A DNA stretch of 64,000 bases from Malikia granosa (GTDB lineage: Bacteria; Pseudomonadota; Gammaproteobacteria; Burkholderiales; Burkholderiaceae_C), in contig NZ_PVLQ01000023.1 of the NCBI RefSeq assembly GCF_002980595.1, forward strand, positions 1 through 64,000, given 5' to 3'. The first letter of the stretch is position 1, and each line of letters begins with the position of its first letter. The notes under the pieces are model-generated. The model did no database searches. It worked only from the letters and a program-made list of their open reading frames with translations, and was not told where the DNA came from. The translations under genes were made by a program, and so were the position numbers. Positions 27,777 through 37,626 of the stretch are shown here, piece after piece.

Positions 27777-29456
27777 TCACAGGCCCGAGGCCTGGACGAG
27801 GCTGCGGGTATAGGACATGCGCGGGGAGCGCAGCACCGACTCGGCATCGCCCTGCTCCACCAGCTGGCCCGCCCTGAGCACCGTGACCTGGTGCGCCATG
27901 GCCCAGACCACCGCCAGGTCGTGGGTGATCAGCAGATAGCTCAGGCCGCGCTCGCGCTGCAGGCGCAGCAGCAGCGCGATCACCTGCTGCTGCACCGTGA
28001 CGTCGAGCGCGCTGGTCGGCTCGTCGAGCACGATCAGCTGCGGCTCGATGACCAGCGCGCGCGCGATCGCGATGCGCTGGCGCTGGCCACCCGAGAACTC
28101 GTGCGGATAGCGCTGCAGCCAGGCCTGCTCCTCGGCCGGCGCCAGCCCGGCCAGCAGGCCGACCTCGCGCAGGGCGGCGAGCACGCGCAGCAGGCGCTGC
28201 TCGCGCGACAGGCCCGGCTCGTGCACCTGCAGGCCCTCGGCGACGACCTGCTCGAGCGTCAGGCGCGGCGACAGCGAGGCATAGGGGTCCTGGAACACGA
28301 CCTGCACCCGCCGGCGCAGCCGACGCTGCTGCGCCCGCGGCAACTCGAGCCAGTCCTGGCCCAGCACACGCAAGCGGCCCTGGTGCGGCAGCAGGCCCAG
28401 CGCCGCCAGCGCCAGCGTGGTCTTGCCCGAACCCGATTCGCCGACCACGCCCAGGGTCTGGCCGGCCGGCAGCTGCAGATCGACGCCTTCGAGCGCCGCA
28501 TGGCGACCACGCCGGAACCAGCCGCGCCAGCCGGGCAGCGCCACCGGGTAGGACACCTGCAGCGCCTCCGCCTCGAGGCAGGCCGGCTGGCCGGCCAGAG
28601 TCGCTTGGGTCGCGGGATCGAGCGGCGCCAGCTCGCGCCTGGGCAGGCTGTCCAGCAAGGTCCGGGTATAGGCCTGGCGCGGGGCGGCAAAGACCGCCTC
28701 GACCGTGCCCTGCTCGACCACGAGGCCATCCTTCATCACCAGCACCCGGTCGGCAAAGCGCCGCACCAGGTTCAGGTCATGGGTGATGATCAGCACCGCC
28801 AGCCCCAGGCGCAGCCGCATCTCGTCGAGCAGGGCCAGCATCTGCAGCCGCAAGCTGGCGTCGAGCGCTGTGGTCGGCTCGTCGGCCACCAGCAGCCGCG
28901 GCTCGCTGGCCAGCGCCATCGCGATCAGCGCGCGCTGGCGCTGGCCGCCGCTGAGCTGGTGCGGATAGGCGCGTGCCTGGGCCAGCGGATCGGGCAGGCC
29001 GACCGACGCCAGCAATTCCAGCACGCGCGCCCCCCCCGCCGCCCCGACCAGCCCGCGGTGCAGCTGCAGCACTTCGGCGATCTGCTGGCCCAGGGTCAGC
29101 AGCGGGTTGAGCGCACTCATCGGCTCCTGGAACACATAGGCGACCGCGCTGCCGCGCAGCCGGCGCAGCTCGGGCTCGGCCAGCGTCAGCAGCTCGCGCC
29201 CCTGCAGCCGGACCGATCCCGCCAGGCGGGCCTGCGGCAGCAGGCGCAGCAGGCTCAGCGCCGAGACCGTCTTGCCCGACCCTGACTCGCCGACGATGGC
29301 CAGCTTCTCTCCCGGCTGCAGGCTGAAGTCGATGCCGTGCACCACCTCGCGCCCGCCCAGGCTGACGCGCAGGCCCTGCACCTCGAGCAGGGGCGGCTGC
29401 GCGGCCAGCCCCGCATCCGCTGTCAGCGCTTGATCCTCCATGGCAGGCGCTTTCAT
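27777..29456 (-). CDS. yejF: Oligopeptide ABC transporter, fused double ATP-binding protein (YejF type)
   Basis: A single chain of about 559 residues with two complete ATPase domains. Domain 1: Walker A VGESGSGKTVSALSLL near residue 54, signature LSGGQRQRALIAMAL, Walker B LLVADEPTTALD. Domain 2: VGESGSGKTTLALAALGLL near 342, signature FSGGQRQRIAIARAL, LIVLDEPTSALD. Each domain ends with an oligopeptide-transporter C-terminal region (RQAYTRTLLDSLP; RMSYTRSLVQASGL). The start overlaps the yejE stop as ATGA. Confidence 0.92.
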   Translation of the reverse strand: MKAPAMEDQALTADAGLAAQPPLLEVQGLRVSLGGREVVHGIDFSLQPGEKLAIVGESGSGKTVSALSLLRLLPQARLAGSVRLQGRELLTLAEPELRRLRGSAVAYVFQEPMSALNPLLTLGQQIAEVLQLHRGLVGAAGGARVLELLASVGLPDPLAQARAYPHQLSGGQRQRALIAMALASEPRLLVADEPTTALDASLRLQMLALLDEMRLRLGLAVLIITHDLNLVRRFADRVLVMKDGLVVEQGTVEAVFAAPRQAYTRTLLDSLPRRELAPLDPATQATLAGQPACLEAEALQVSYPVALPGWRGWFRRGRHAALEGVDLQLPAGQTLGVVGESGSGKTTLALAALGLLPHQGRLRVLGQDWLELPRAQQRRLRRRVQVVFQDPYASLSPRLTLEQVVAEGLQVHEPGLSREQRLLRVLAALREVGLLAGLAPAEEQAWLQRYPHEFSGGQRQRIAIARALVIEPQLIVLDEPTSALDVTVQQQVIALLLRLQRERGLSYLLITHDLAVVWAMAHQVTVLRAGQLVEQGDAESVLRSPRMSYTRSLVQASGL

Positions 29457-30517
29457 GGCCGGGCCCTGCGCGGATCGAGCGCGTCGCGCAAGGCGTCGCC
29501 CATGAAGGTCAACAGCAGCAGCGTGGTCACGAGCAGCACGAAGGTAGAGAGCGTGATCCACCAGGCATCAAGATTGGCCTTGCCCTGGGCCAGCAGCTCG
29601 CCCAGCGAAGGCGTGCCCGGCGGCACCCCGAGGCCCAGGAAGTCGAGCGAGGTCAACGCCAGGATGGCCGCGCTCATGCGGAACGGCAGGAAGGTCACGA
29701 CTGGAGTCAGGCTGTTGGGCAGCAGATGGCGCCAGATCAGCGGCCAGGGCCCGAGCCCGAGCGCACGCGCCGCGCGCACATAGTCGAGCTGGCGGTTGCG
29801 CAGGAACTCGGCCCGCACATAGTCGCTCAGGCCCATCCAGCCGAACAGGCTCAGCAGCAACAGCAGCAAGCCCACGCTGGGCTCGAACAGCGCCGAGAAG
29901 ATGATCAGCAGATAGAGCTCGGGCAACGCGCTCCAGACCTCGATCAGGCGCTGCAGCAGCAGATCGGTGCCGCCGCCGAAATAGCCCTGGATCGCGCCGG
30001 CCACCAGCCCGAGCAGCACGCCGGAGGCGGTCAGCGCGAGCGCGAACAGCACCGAGAGCCGAAAGCCGTACAGCAGGCGCGCGAACAGGTCGCGGCCGCG
30101 GTCGTCGGTGCCGAGCCAGTTCTCGGCCGAGGGCGGCGCCGGATGCGGCTCGCGCGCGAAGTAGTTGATGGTGCCATGGTGATAACGGTTCGGCGCGCGC
30201 AGCACCCAGTTGCCCGGCTGCCCGAGCTGGCGCTCGATGAAGGGGTCGAGGTAGTCGGTCGGGGTGTCGAAGTCGCCGCCGAAGCGGGTCTCGGGCAGGT
30301 CCTGCAGCACCGGCACATACCACTGCCCCTGGTAGCGCAGCAGCAGCGGCCGGTCGTTCGAGATCAGCTCGGCGCCCAGGCTCAACACAAACAGCAGCGA
30401 AAACAGCCACAGGCTGAACCAGCCCAGGCGATGGGCACGGAAACGGCGCCAGGCCAGGCGCCAGGGGCCGGCCGGCGCAGCGCCATCGGCAGCCAGTTGA
30501 TCAGTCGAACTTGACAC
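29453..30517 (-). CDS. yejE: Oligopeptide ABC transporter permease YejE
   Basis: Inner-membrane permease of 354 residues. It has the YejE layout: an early helix (residues 33-53), a long periplasmic segment with NWLGTDDRGRDLFARLLYGFRLS, and the binding-protein-dependent transport domain with the EAA-type loop RALGLGPWPLIWRHLLPN. It starts with GTG and overlaps yejB by 17 bases. Confidence 0.92.
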   Translation of the reverse strand: MSSSTDQLAADGAAPAGPWRLAWRRFRAHRLGWFSLWLFSLLFVLSLGAELISNDRPLLLRYQGQWYVPVLQDLPETRFGGDFDTPTDYLDPFIERQLGQPGNWVLRAPNRYHHGTINYFAREPHPAPPSAENWLGTDDRGRDLFARLLYGFRLSVLFALALTASGVLLGLVAGAIQGYFGGGTDLLLQRLIEVWSALPELYLLIIFSALFEPSVGLLLLLLSLFGWMGLSDYVRAEFLRNRQLDYVRAARALGLGPWPLIWRHLLPNSLTPVVTFLPFRMSAAILALTSLDFLGLGVPPGTPSLGELLAQGKANLDAWWITLSTFVLLVTTLLLLTFMGDALRDALDPRRARP

Positions 30518-31535
30518 GCGGGTCCACCCACAGATAGCAGAGGTCGCTCACCAGCTTGGTCAACAGACCGATCAGCGTGAACAGATACAGCGTGCCGAGC
30601 ACGACGGGGTAGTCGCGCCGCAGCACGCTCTCGTAGCTCAGCAGCCCGAGGCCGTCGAGCGAGAACAGGGTCTCGATCAGCAGCGAGCCGGTGAAGAAGG
30701 CGCCGACGAAGGCGGCCGGAAAGCCGGTCACGATCGGGATCAGCGCGTTGCGCAGCACATGGCGGGTCAGCAGCTGGCGCTCGCCCAGTCCCTTGGCGCG
30801 CGCGGTCAGCACATACTGCTTGCCGATCTCTTCCAGCATGGCGTTGCGCGTCAGCAGGGTCGTGACCGCGAAGGCACCCAGCACGCTGGCCGTCACCGGC
30901 AGCGTGACATGCCACAGGTAGTCGACTACCCTGGCGCCCCAGCCGAGCGTTTCCCAGTTGGCCGAGGTCAGCCCGCGCAGCGGAAACCACTGCAGCTGGC
31001 CGCCAAACACCACCAGCAACAGCACGCCGAGCACGAAGCCCGGAATCGCGTAGCCGGCCAGCACCAGGATCGAGGTCACGGTATCGAAGCGGCTGCCGGC
31101 GCGCACCGCCTTGGCAATGCCCAGCGGCACCGACACCGAATAGGTCAGCAGGAAGGTCCACAGCCCGAGGCTGATCGAGACCGGCAGCTTGGAGCGCACC
31201 AGGGACCAGACATCCTGCTGGTGATAGAAGCTCTGTCCCAGGTCGAAGCGGGCGAACTGGCCCAGCATGCGCAGGAAGCGCTCGGGCGCCGGCTTGTCGA
31301 AGCCGTACAGGCGCTCGATCTCGGCGATGCGCTCGGCGTCCACCCCCTGGCGCCCGCGGTAGCCGGCGCCCGCCACGGCAGCGCCTTCGCCGCCGCTGTC
31401 GCGGCCCTGCAGCTGGGCGACCATCTGCTCGACCGGACCGCCCGGCACGAACTGGATCACGACGAAGGTCAGCAGCAGCACGCCGAACAGGGTCGGCACC
31501 ATCAGCAGCAGCCGCTTGATGAGGTAGTTCAACAT
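30501..31535 (-). CDS. yejB: Oligopeptide ABC transporter permease YejB
   Basis: Permease of 344 residues. The N-terminus is MLNYLIKRLLLMVPTLFGVLLL, a DppB/OppB-type first helix. A periplasmic stretch of about 70 residues follows, then the transport domain with the EAA loop TARAKGLGERQLLTRHVLRNAL near 245. It sits 21 bases after yejA and overlaps yejE; together they form the transport channel. Confidence 0.92.
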   Translation of the reverse strand: MLNYLIKRLLLMVPTLFGVLLLTFVVIQFVPGGPVEQMVAQLQGRDSGGEGAAVAGAGYRGRQGVDAERIAEIERLYGFDKPAPERFLRMLGQFARFDLGQSFYHQQDVWSLVRSKLPVSISLGLWTFLLTYSVSVPLGIAKAVRAGSRFDTVTSILVLAGYAIPGFVLGVLLLVVFGGQLQWFPLRGLTSANWETLGWGARVVDYLWHVTLPVTASVLGAFAVTTLLTRNAMLEEIGKQYVLTARAKGLGERQLLTRHVLRNALIPIVTGFPAAFVGAFFTGSLLIETLFSLDGLGLLSYESVLRRDYPVVLGTLYLFTLIGLLTKLVSDLCYLWVDPRVKFD

Positions 31536-31556
31536 GGCAGGAAATCCCGTGGCCGC

Positions 31557-33404
31557 TCAGCGCCCGGCCCGGTTGGCCGGACTGGCCCACCAGGTCGAGA
31601 GCACCCAGGCCTCGGGCTGATAGTAGCGCGGCAGCCGACCCGGCCGCTCGAAGCGACCCGCGCGCCAGGCGATGCGGTGCACGCTGCCATACCAGTGCGG
31701 CAGCGCATAGTGGCCGTGGCGCAGCACGCGGTCGAGCGCGCGCAGCGCCGCGACCAGCTCCGGGCGCCGGCGCGCGGCCACGGCGCGCTCGATCAGCGCG
31801 TCGACCACCGGGTCGCGCACCCCCATCAGGTTGGACGAGCCCTCGATGCCGGCCGCGCGCGAGCCGAAGCGCTCGAGCAGCTCGGCGCCGGGCGCCTCGC
31901 TGCCGACGGTCCGGCTGCTGATCAGCTCGAAGTCGAACTGGTCCAGGCGCTTTTGCAGCAGCGCGAAATCGACCACCTTGTGCCGGGCCGCGATGCCGAG
32001 CTTCTCGAGGTTCCTGGCAAAAGGCGTGAAGACCCGCCCCAGCGCGCCGCTGCTGTCGACGAACTCGATCGTGAACGGCTCGCCGCGCACGTTGCGCAAG
32101 GCGCCGTCGCGGTAGGTCCAGCCGGCCTGCGCCAGCAGGTCGCGCGCGCGCCGCAGGTGGTCGCGCAGCATCTGGCCCGAATCCGGGTCCAGGCTGGTCA
32201 CGGGCGGCAGCGGCACCGGCTGCTCGAAGACGGCCGCCGGCAGCCGGCTGCGCCAGGGTGCCAGCAGCGCGAGCTCGTCGGCGCCCGGCAGGCCGCGGGC
32301 CTCGAAGTCGCTGGCGACGAAATAGCCGCGCACCCGGGTATAGGCATTGAAGAACAGCTGGCGGTTCATCCACTCGAAGTCCAGCGCCAGGCCGATCGCC
32401 TCGCGCACGCGCGGGTCGCTGAACTTCGGCAAACGGCTGTTGAACAAGAAGCCCTGGAAGTCGCCCGCATTGCCATGCACGAGCTCCTCCTTGACCAGCA
32501 GGCCGCGCTCGAAGGGCCGGCCCTGGTAGGCCCTGGCCCATTCGCGCGCGATGAAGGCCTGGATGTAGTCGAACTCGCCAGCCTTGAAGGCCTCGAGCTG
32601 GGCCGTGCTGTCCTGGTAGAGCCGGTAGGTGATGCGGTCGAAGTTGTACATGCCGCGGCGCACATTGAGGTCGGCCGCCCACCAGTTCGGATCGCGCCGG
32701 TAGCTGACATCGCGCCCGAAGCCCCGGCTCTCGAGCCGGTAGGGACCGGAGCCGATCGGCGGCTCGGCGACGATGCGGTCGAGCGGCTGACGCTGCCCGT
32801 CCAGCAGGCCCCATTGGCGGCTGAACACCGGCAGGCTGCCCGCGATCAGCGGCAGCTCGGCGCTGGCGCGCGCGAAATCGAAGCGCAGCAGGCGCTCGCC
32901 GAGCACCGTGGCGCGCCGCACATCGGCGAAATAGCTGCGGAACTGCGGCGCGGCCTGCGGACCGGTCAGGCTGTCGAAGGAATGCTTGACATCGGCGGCC
33001 AGCACCGGGTCGCCATTGTGGAAGCGCGCTTTCGGGTGGAGCCTGAAGGTCGCCGACAGGCCGTCGGCGGCCACGCTGACATCGTCGGCCAGCAGGCCGT
33101 AGCCGGCGTTGGGCTCGTCGAGCGAGCCGGTCAACAGGGTCTCGAGCAGCAACGCGTTGAGGCCGGGCGGCGCCGTCCCCTTGAGCGTGAAGGGATTGAA
33201 CTTGTCGAACTGGCTCACGCGGGTGGGCGGCACCAGCGCGATCTCGCCGCCCTTGGGCGCGTTCGGCTCGACATAGTCGAAATGGGCAAAGCCGGCCGGG
33301 TACTTGAGCTCGCCGAACTGGGCCCAGCCATGGGCCGCCAGCACCGGCAGGCAGGCGCACAGGAGCAAACTCGACAGCCCCAGCCGCAAGAGGGGTAAAC
33401 GCAT
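31557..33404 (-). CDS. yejA: Oligopeptide ABC transporter substrate-binding protein YejA
   Basis: Periplasmic binding protein of about 615 residues (SBP family 5) with a signal peptide of about 23 residues ending LAAHG. Landmarks: PKGGEIALVPPTRVSQFDKFNPFTLKG near 50 and AKARFHNGD-like segment RLHPKARFHNGDPVLAADV near 120. YejABEF-type systems import oligopeptides; in enterobacteria this one takes up microcin C, but the natural substrates here are unknown. The ATG is divergent from fabI, separated by 37 bases. Confidence 0.9.
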   Translation of the reverse strand: MRLPLLRLGLSSLLLCACLPVLAAHGWAQFGELKYPAGFAHFDYVEPNAPKGGEIALVPPTRVSQFDKFNPFTLKGTAPPGLNALLLETLLTGSLDEPNAGYGLLADDVSVAADGLSATFRLHPKARFHNGDPVLAADVKHSFDSLTGPQAAPQFRSYFADVRRATVLGERLLRFDFARASAELPLIAGSLPVFSRQWGLLDGQRQPLDRIVAEPPIGSGPYRLESRGFGRDVSYRRDPNWWAADLNVRRGMYNFDRITYRLYQDSTAQLEAFKAGEFDYIQAFIAREWARAYQGRPFERGLLVKEELVHGNAGDFQGFLFNSRLPKFSDPRVREAIGLALDFEWMNRQLFFNAYTRVRGYFVASDFEARGLPGADELALLAPWRSRLPAAVFEQPVPLPPVTSLDPDSGQMLRDHLRRARDLLAQAGWTYRDGALRNVRGEPFTIEFVDSSGALGRVFTPFARNLEKLGIAARHKVVDFALLQKRLDQFDFELISSRTVGSEAPGAELLERFGSRAAGIEGSSNLMGVRDPVVDALIERAVAARRRPELVAALRALDRVLRHGHYALPHWYGSVHRIAWRAGRFERPGRLPRYYQPEAWVLSTWWASPANRAGR

Positions 33405-33441
33405 GAGACAATTCTGCCCAAGATTTTCTGGAGATTGACTC

Positions 33442-34251
33442 ATGGGTTTTCTCGCTGGCAAGAAATTGCTGATCACTGGTCTGCTGTCCAACCGTTCCAT
33501 TGCCTATGGCATCGCCAAGGCCTGCCACGCGCAAGGCGCCGAGCTGGCCTTCAGCTACGTCGGTGAGCGCTTCAAGGACCGCATCTGCGAGTTCGCGGCC
33601 GAATTCGACTCCAAGCTGGTGTTCGACTGCGACGTCGGCAGCGACGAGCAGATCGAAAAGATGTTCAAGGACCTGTCGGCCCACTGGCCGACCTTCGACG
33701 GCTTCGTGCACAGCATCGGCTTCGCGCCGCGCGAGGCGATCGCGGGCGACTTCCTCGACGGCCTGAGCCGCGAGGCGTTCCGGATCGCGCACGACATCAG
33801 CGCCTACAGCTTCCCCGGCATGGCCAAGGCCGCCAAGCCCTACCTGAACGACAAGTCCGCGCTGCTGACGCTGACCTACCTGGGCGCGGTGCGCACCATC
33901 CCGCACTACAACACCATGGGCCTGGCCAAGGCCAGCCTGGAAGCCAGCGTGCGCTACCTGGCCGAGGCCCTGGGCACCCTGCCCGACGGCCGCAGCATCC
34001 GCGTCAACGGCATCAGCGCCGGCCCGGTCAAGACCCTGGCGGCCAGCGGCATCAAGGACTTCGGCAAGCTGCTCGGCATGGGCGCGGCGGCCGCACCGTT
34101 GCGCCGCAACGTCACGATCGAGGAGGTCGGCAACGTCGCCGCCTTCCTGCTGTCGGACCTGGCCTCGGGCATGACCGCCGAGATCTCCTATGTCGATTGC
34201 GGCTTCAGCTCGACCGCCGGCGTCAGCCGCGACAGCGCACAGATCGCCTGA
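33442..34251 (+). CDS. fabI: Enoyl-[acyl-carrier-protein] reductase (NADH) FabI
   Basis: Catalyses the last reduction of each fatty-acid elongation cycle. 269 residues, the normal length. The NAD-binding start is [20 protein letters not shown]; the catalytic residues fall at Tyr156 and Lys163 in HYNTMGLAK, with Tyr146 also present, the same numbers as in the E. coli enzyme. GGAG lies just before the ATG. A strong bidirectional terminator follows. Confidence 0.97.
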   Translation: MGFLAGKKLLITGLLSNRSIAYGIAKACHAQGAELAFSYVGERFKDRICEFAAEFDSKLVFDCDVGSDEQIEKMFKDLSAHWPTFDGFVHSIGFAPREAIAGDFLDGLSREAFRIAHDISAYSFPGMAKAAKPYLNDKSALLTLTYLGAVRTIPHYNTMGLAKASLEASVRYLAEALGTLPDGRSIRVNGISAGPVKTLAASGIKDFGKLLGMGAAAAPLRRNVTIEEVGNVAAFLLSDLASGMTAEISYVDCGFSSTAGVSRDSAQIA

Positions 34252-34324
34252 TCGGCCGCTGCGCTTCTTCGGGCAGGCAGCGGTCAAGCTGCCCGCCTGA
34301 AACGGCCAGCCAGCCACCGGCAGC

Positions 34325-34351
34325 AAAAAACCCGCCAAGGCGGGTTTTTTT
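34325..34351. terminator. Bidirectional terminator between fabI and the DUF465 gene
   Basis: AAAAAACCCGCC and GGCGGGTTTTTT form a hairpin with A residues on one side and T residues on the other, placed between two convergent genes, so it should stop both transcripts. Confidence 0.85.
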
Positions 34352-34373
34352 CATGGCTGGAGCGGGGAGCCCG

Positions 34374-34592
34374 TCAGGCCTGCGAGGCCTTCTTGAGGAT
34401 CACGTAGAGCTCGTCCTTGAGCGCGAGCTTTTCCTTCTTCAGGTTCTCGATCTCGACCTGGGTGCCAGGAGCGACATGCGACTCCATGTTCTTGATCTGC
34501 TGGTCGATCTCGTTGTGCTTGTCGAACAGGCGCGAGAAATGGTGGTCGCTGGTCTTGAGCTGGGTGATCAGTTCGCGGTATTCGGGAAACAT
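34374..34592 (-). CDS. DUF465 (YdcH-type) small coiled-coil protein
   Basis: A 72-residue charged helical protein with MFPEYRELITQLKTSDHHF and FDKHNEIDQQIKNME, the DUF465 pattern. The second half is Lys-rich coiled coil. Function unknown. The ATG at 34592 is preferred to 34616 because the family starts at MFPEY and a GGAG-type site precedes it (CAGGAGTCAAC). Confidence 0.85.
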   Translation of the reverse strand: MFPEYRELITQLKTSDHHFSRLFDKHNEIDQQIKNMESHVAPGTQVEIENLKKEKLALKDELYVILKKASQA

Positions 34593-34652
34593 GTTGACTC
34601 CTGGTAAAAGCTGCATTTTTACGCCGTCCGGCGGACGGCGTATTGATCTAGT

Positions 34653-36947
34653 TCAAGAAAGCCGCACGCAGTCGGCGAAATAGCGCTTCTTGCCATCATC
34701 GCCCTCCTCGACCACCAAGCCGTGGATGTCGGTCTCGAAGCCCGGGCAGCGCTCGTTGAACTCGCGCGAGAACTTCAGGTAGTCGACGATCTTCTGGTTG
34801 AACACCTCGCCCGGGATCAAGAGCGGGATGCCCGGCGGGTAAGGCGTGACCAGGCCGACCGTGATGCGGCCCGCCAGGTCATCGATCGCCACCCGGTCGG
34901 TGTTCTTGCGCGCGATCTGGGCGAAGGCGTCGGTCGGCGTCATCGCCGGCTCGAGCTCGCTCAGGTACATGTCGGTGGTCAGGCGCGCGATGTCGTACTT
35001 GGCATACATCTCGTGCACATACTGGCACAGGTCGCGCAGGCCCATCTTCTCGTAGCGGCGGTGCTTCTGGCAGAACTCGGGCAGGATGCGCCACATCGGC
35101 TGGTTGCGGTCGTAGTCGTCCTTGAACTGCTGCAGCGCGGTCAGCAGCGTGTTCCAGCGGCCCTTGGTGATGCCGATGGTGAACATCACGAAGAAGCTGT
35201 AGAGGCCGGTCTTCTCGACCACCACGCCGTGCTCGGCCAGGAACTTGGTCACGATGCTGGCCGGGATGCCGGTGGCGGCAAAGTCGCCGTTCATGTTCAG
35301 GCCCGGCGTGACGATGGTCGCCTTGATCGGATCGAGCATGTTGAAGCCGGGCGCCATGTCGCCAAAGCCGTGCCAGGCCTCCTCGCCATCGACCGGCTGC
35401 ACGCCCTCGCTGTCGGTGCGCTTGAGCACCCAGTCGCGCGCCTCGCCGATGCCCTCATCGGCCAGCTCGTCCGGACCCCAGACCTGGAACCACCAGTCGT
35501 CGGCGCCGAACTCCTCGTCGACCTTGCGCATCGCGCGGCGGAAGTCGAGCGCCTCGGCAATGCTCTCCTCGACCAGCGCGGTGCCGCCCGGGGGCTCCAT
35601 CATCGCCGCGGCCACGTCGCAGCTCGCGATGATGCTGTACTGCGGGCTGGTGCTGGTGTGCATCAGGTAGGACTCGTTGAACAGGTTGCGGTCGAGCTTG
35701 GTGTTCTGCGACTCCTGCACCAGCACATGGCTGGCCTGGCTGATGCCGGCGAGCAGCTTGTGGATCGACTGGGTCGAATAGACCATGGTGTTCTGCGGAC
35801 GCGCGCGCTTGCGCCCCATGGCGTGGAAGGAGCCATAGAAGGGATGGAAGGCCGCGTGCGGCAGCCAGGCCTCGTCGAAATGCAGGTTCTCGACATAGCC
35901 GTCGATCATGCCCTTGATGGTCTCGGTGTTGTAGAGCACGCCATCGTAGGTCGACTGGGTCAGGGTCAGGATGCGCGGCTTGACGGTCTCGGCATCGACG
36001 CCCTTGAGCAGCGGGTTGGCGCGGATCTTGGCCTTGATCGCCTCGGGGTCGAACTCGCTTTGCTGGATCGGACCGATGATGCCCCAGTGGTTGCGCGTCG
36101 GCTTCAGGAACACGGGAATGGCCCCGGTCATGATGATCGCGTGCAGGTTGGACTTGTGGCAGTTGCGGTCGACCACCACCACGTCGCCAGGCGCGACCGT
36201 GTGGTGCCAGACCATCTTGTTCGAGGTCGAGGTGCCGTTGGTGACGAAGAAGCAGTGGTCGGCGTTGAAGATGCGCGCCGCGTTGCGCTCGCTCTCGCCG
36301 ATGGCGCCGTTGTGGTCGAGCAACTGGCCGAGTTCCTCGACCGCGTTGCAGACGTCGGCGCGCAGCATGTTCTCGCCGAAGAACTGGTGGAACATCTGGC
36401 CCACTGGCGACTTCAGGAAGGCCACGCCACCCGAGTGGCCCGGGCAATGCCAGGAGTAGGAGCCGTCCTCGGCGTAGTCGAGCAGCGCCTTAAAGAACGG
36501 TGGCTGGATGCCCTCGAGGTAGGACTTGGCCTCGCGGATGATGTGCTTGGACATGAACTCCGGCGTGTCCTCGTGCATGTGGATGAAGCCATGCAGTTCG
36601 CGCAGGATGTCGTTGGGCAGGTGGCGGCTGGTCTTGGTCTCGCCGTAGATATAGATCGGCACGTCCAGGTTCTTGCGCCGCACCTCCTGGATGAAGGCGC
36701 GCAGGTTCAGCACCGCCGGGTCGAGATCCGGGCCGGGCGTGAACTCCTCGTCGTCGATCGACAGGATGAAGGCGCTGGCGCGGCTTTGCTGCTGGGCGAA
36801 CTGGCTCAGGTCGCCGTAGCTGGTCACACCGAGCACCTCGAAGCCCTCGGCCTCGATCGCCTGTGCCAGCGAGCGGATGCTCAGGCCGGAGGCGTTCTCC
36901 GAACGGTAGTCTTCGTCAATAATGACAATCGGGAAGCGGAATTTCAT
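34653..36947 (-). CDS. Orn/Lys/Arg decarboxylase (fold type I PLP)
   Basis: Basic amino-acid decarboxylase of 764 residues, the length of the inducible AdiA/CadA/SpeF group. The N-terminal response-regulator-like wing domain runs to about 130; SWHCPGHSGG near 210 and TNGTSTSNKMV near 285 lie in the PLP domain; STQSIHKLLAGISQ carries the PLP lysine. The C-terminal domain includes TPYPPGIPLLIPGE. Sequence alone does not settle arginine, lysine or ornithine. It gives acid resistance and polyamine or agmatine production. A TATATAT box lies right before the ATG on the coding strand. Confidence 0.9.
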   Translation of the reverse strand: MKFRFPIVIIDEDYRSENASGLSIRSLAQAIEAEGFEVLGVTSYGDLSQFAQQQSRASAFILSIDDEEFTPGPDLDPAVLNLRAFIQEVRRKNLDVPIYIYGETKTSRHLPNDILRELHGFIHMHEDTPEFMSKHIIREAKSYLEGIQPPFFKALLDYAEDGSYSWHCPGHSGGVAFLKSPVGQMFHQFFGENMLRADVCNAVEELGQLLDHNGAIGESERNAARIFNADHCFFVTNGTSTSNKMVWHHTVAPGDVVVVDRNCHKSNLHAIIMTGAIPVFLKPTRNHWGIIGPIQQSEFDPEAIKAKIRANPLLKGVDAETVKPRILTLTQSTYDGVLYNTETIKGMIDGYVENLHFDEAWLPHAAFHPFYGSFHAMGRKRARPQNTMVYSTQSIHKLLAGISQASHVLVQESQNTKLDRNLFNESYLMHTSTSPQYSIIASCDVAAAMMEPPGGTALVEESIAEALDFRRAMRKVDEEFGADDWWFQVWGPDELADEGIGEARDWVLKRTDSEGVQPVDGEEAWHGFGDMAPGFNMLDPIKATIVTPGLNMNGDFAATGIPASIVTKFLAEHGVVVEKTGLYSFFVMFTIGITKGRWNTLLTALQQFKDDYDRNQPMWRILPEFCQKHRRYEKMGLRDLCQYVHEMYAKYDIARLTTDMYLSELEPAMTPTDAFAQIARKNTDRVAIDDLAGRITVGLVTPYPPGIPLLIPGEVFNQKIVDYLKFSREFNERCPGFETDIHGLVVEEGDDGKKRYFADCVRLS

Positions 36948-37160
36948 GGGGCGTATATATACCGATGGGCGCCAAATGGATAAGTGCACCGGTCTGCGGT
37001 GGCACAGCTTGCCCGCGACGAGGCCCCGCCCCATCGCGTGATGGCGCCAAGTGTAAGGAAATTCAATGACAGTCAAGCAGCGCATGGGCCGTTTCCTCTC
37101 AAATTCAGTCTCCCCAGCCGGAGAGGCCGGGCCGCCGCCGCTCCAGGCCAAGGTCGCGGC

Positions 37161-37616
37161 ATGAGCGATTCAACCCTCTGGTGGCTGCTGACCGCCGCCG
37201 CGGTGGCGCTGGAGCTGCTCAGCGGCAGCTTCTACCTGCTGATGCTCGGCATAGGGCTGGCGGCAGGCGCGCTGGCCGCCCATCTGGGCGCCGGACTGGC
37301 CTGGCAGCTGACGGCTGCGGCGCTGATCGGCGGTGGCGCGGTGCTGCTCTGGAGCCGGCGCGCCCGCCCGGCCCCGGGCACCGAGGACAGCGCGGCGAGC
37401 GCCGACCTCAACCTCGACATCGGCCAGCTGGTCCGGGTCGAGCGCTGGAATGCCGACGCCAGCGCGACCGTCAGGCACCGGGGCGCCGAATGGATGGTCG
37501 AGCTCGCCGAGGCCGAGTCGGCTGCCGGCACCGACTCAACCCCGCCAGCCCCCGGCCGCTACCGCATCGTGGCCGTGCGCGGCAGCCACCTGATCGTGCA
37601 AGCCCTACCCCACTAG
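37161..37616 (+). CDS. NfeD family protein
   Basis: A 151-residue membrane protein: two or three transmembrane helices within residues 6-70, then a soluble OB-fold-like domain (about 80-150) with GQLVRVERWNADASATVRHRGAEWMVEL. NfeD proteins occur next to SPFH proteins, as here, with a 10-base gap. Usual role: membrane-microdomain or protease partner. The ATG at 37161 is chosen because the upstream in-frame stretch from 36984 has no homology. Confidence 0.88.
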   Translation: MSDSTLWWLLTAAAVALELLSGSFYLLMLGIGLAAGALAAHLGAGLAWQLTAAALIGGGAVLLWSRRARPAPGTEDSAASADLNLDIGQLVRVERWNADASATVRHRGAEWMVELAEAESAAGTDSTPPAPGRYRIVAVRGSHLIVQALPH

Positions 37617-37626
37617 AAAGCCCGTC

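Noticed and set aside
34621-34641. Perfect hairpin ACGCCGTCCG/GGACGGCGT after the decarboxylase gene as an intrinsic terminator
   Set aside because: In the direction of transcription it is followed by A residues, not T; it may still be a weak terminator or processing site.
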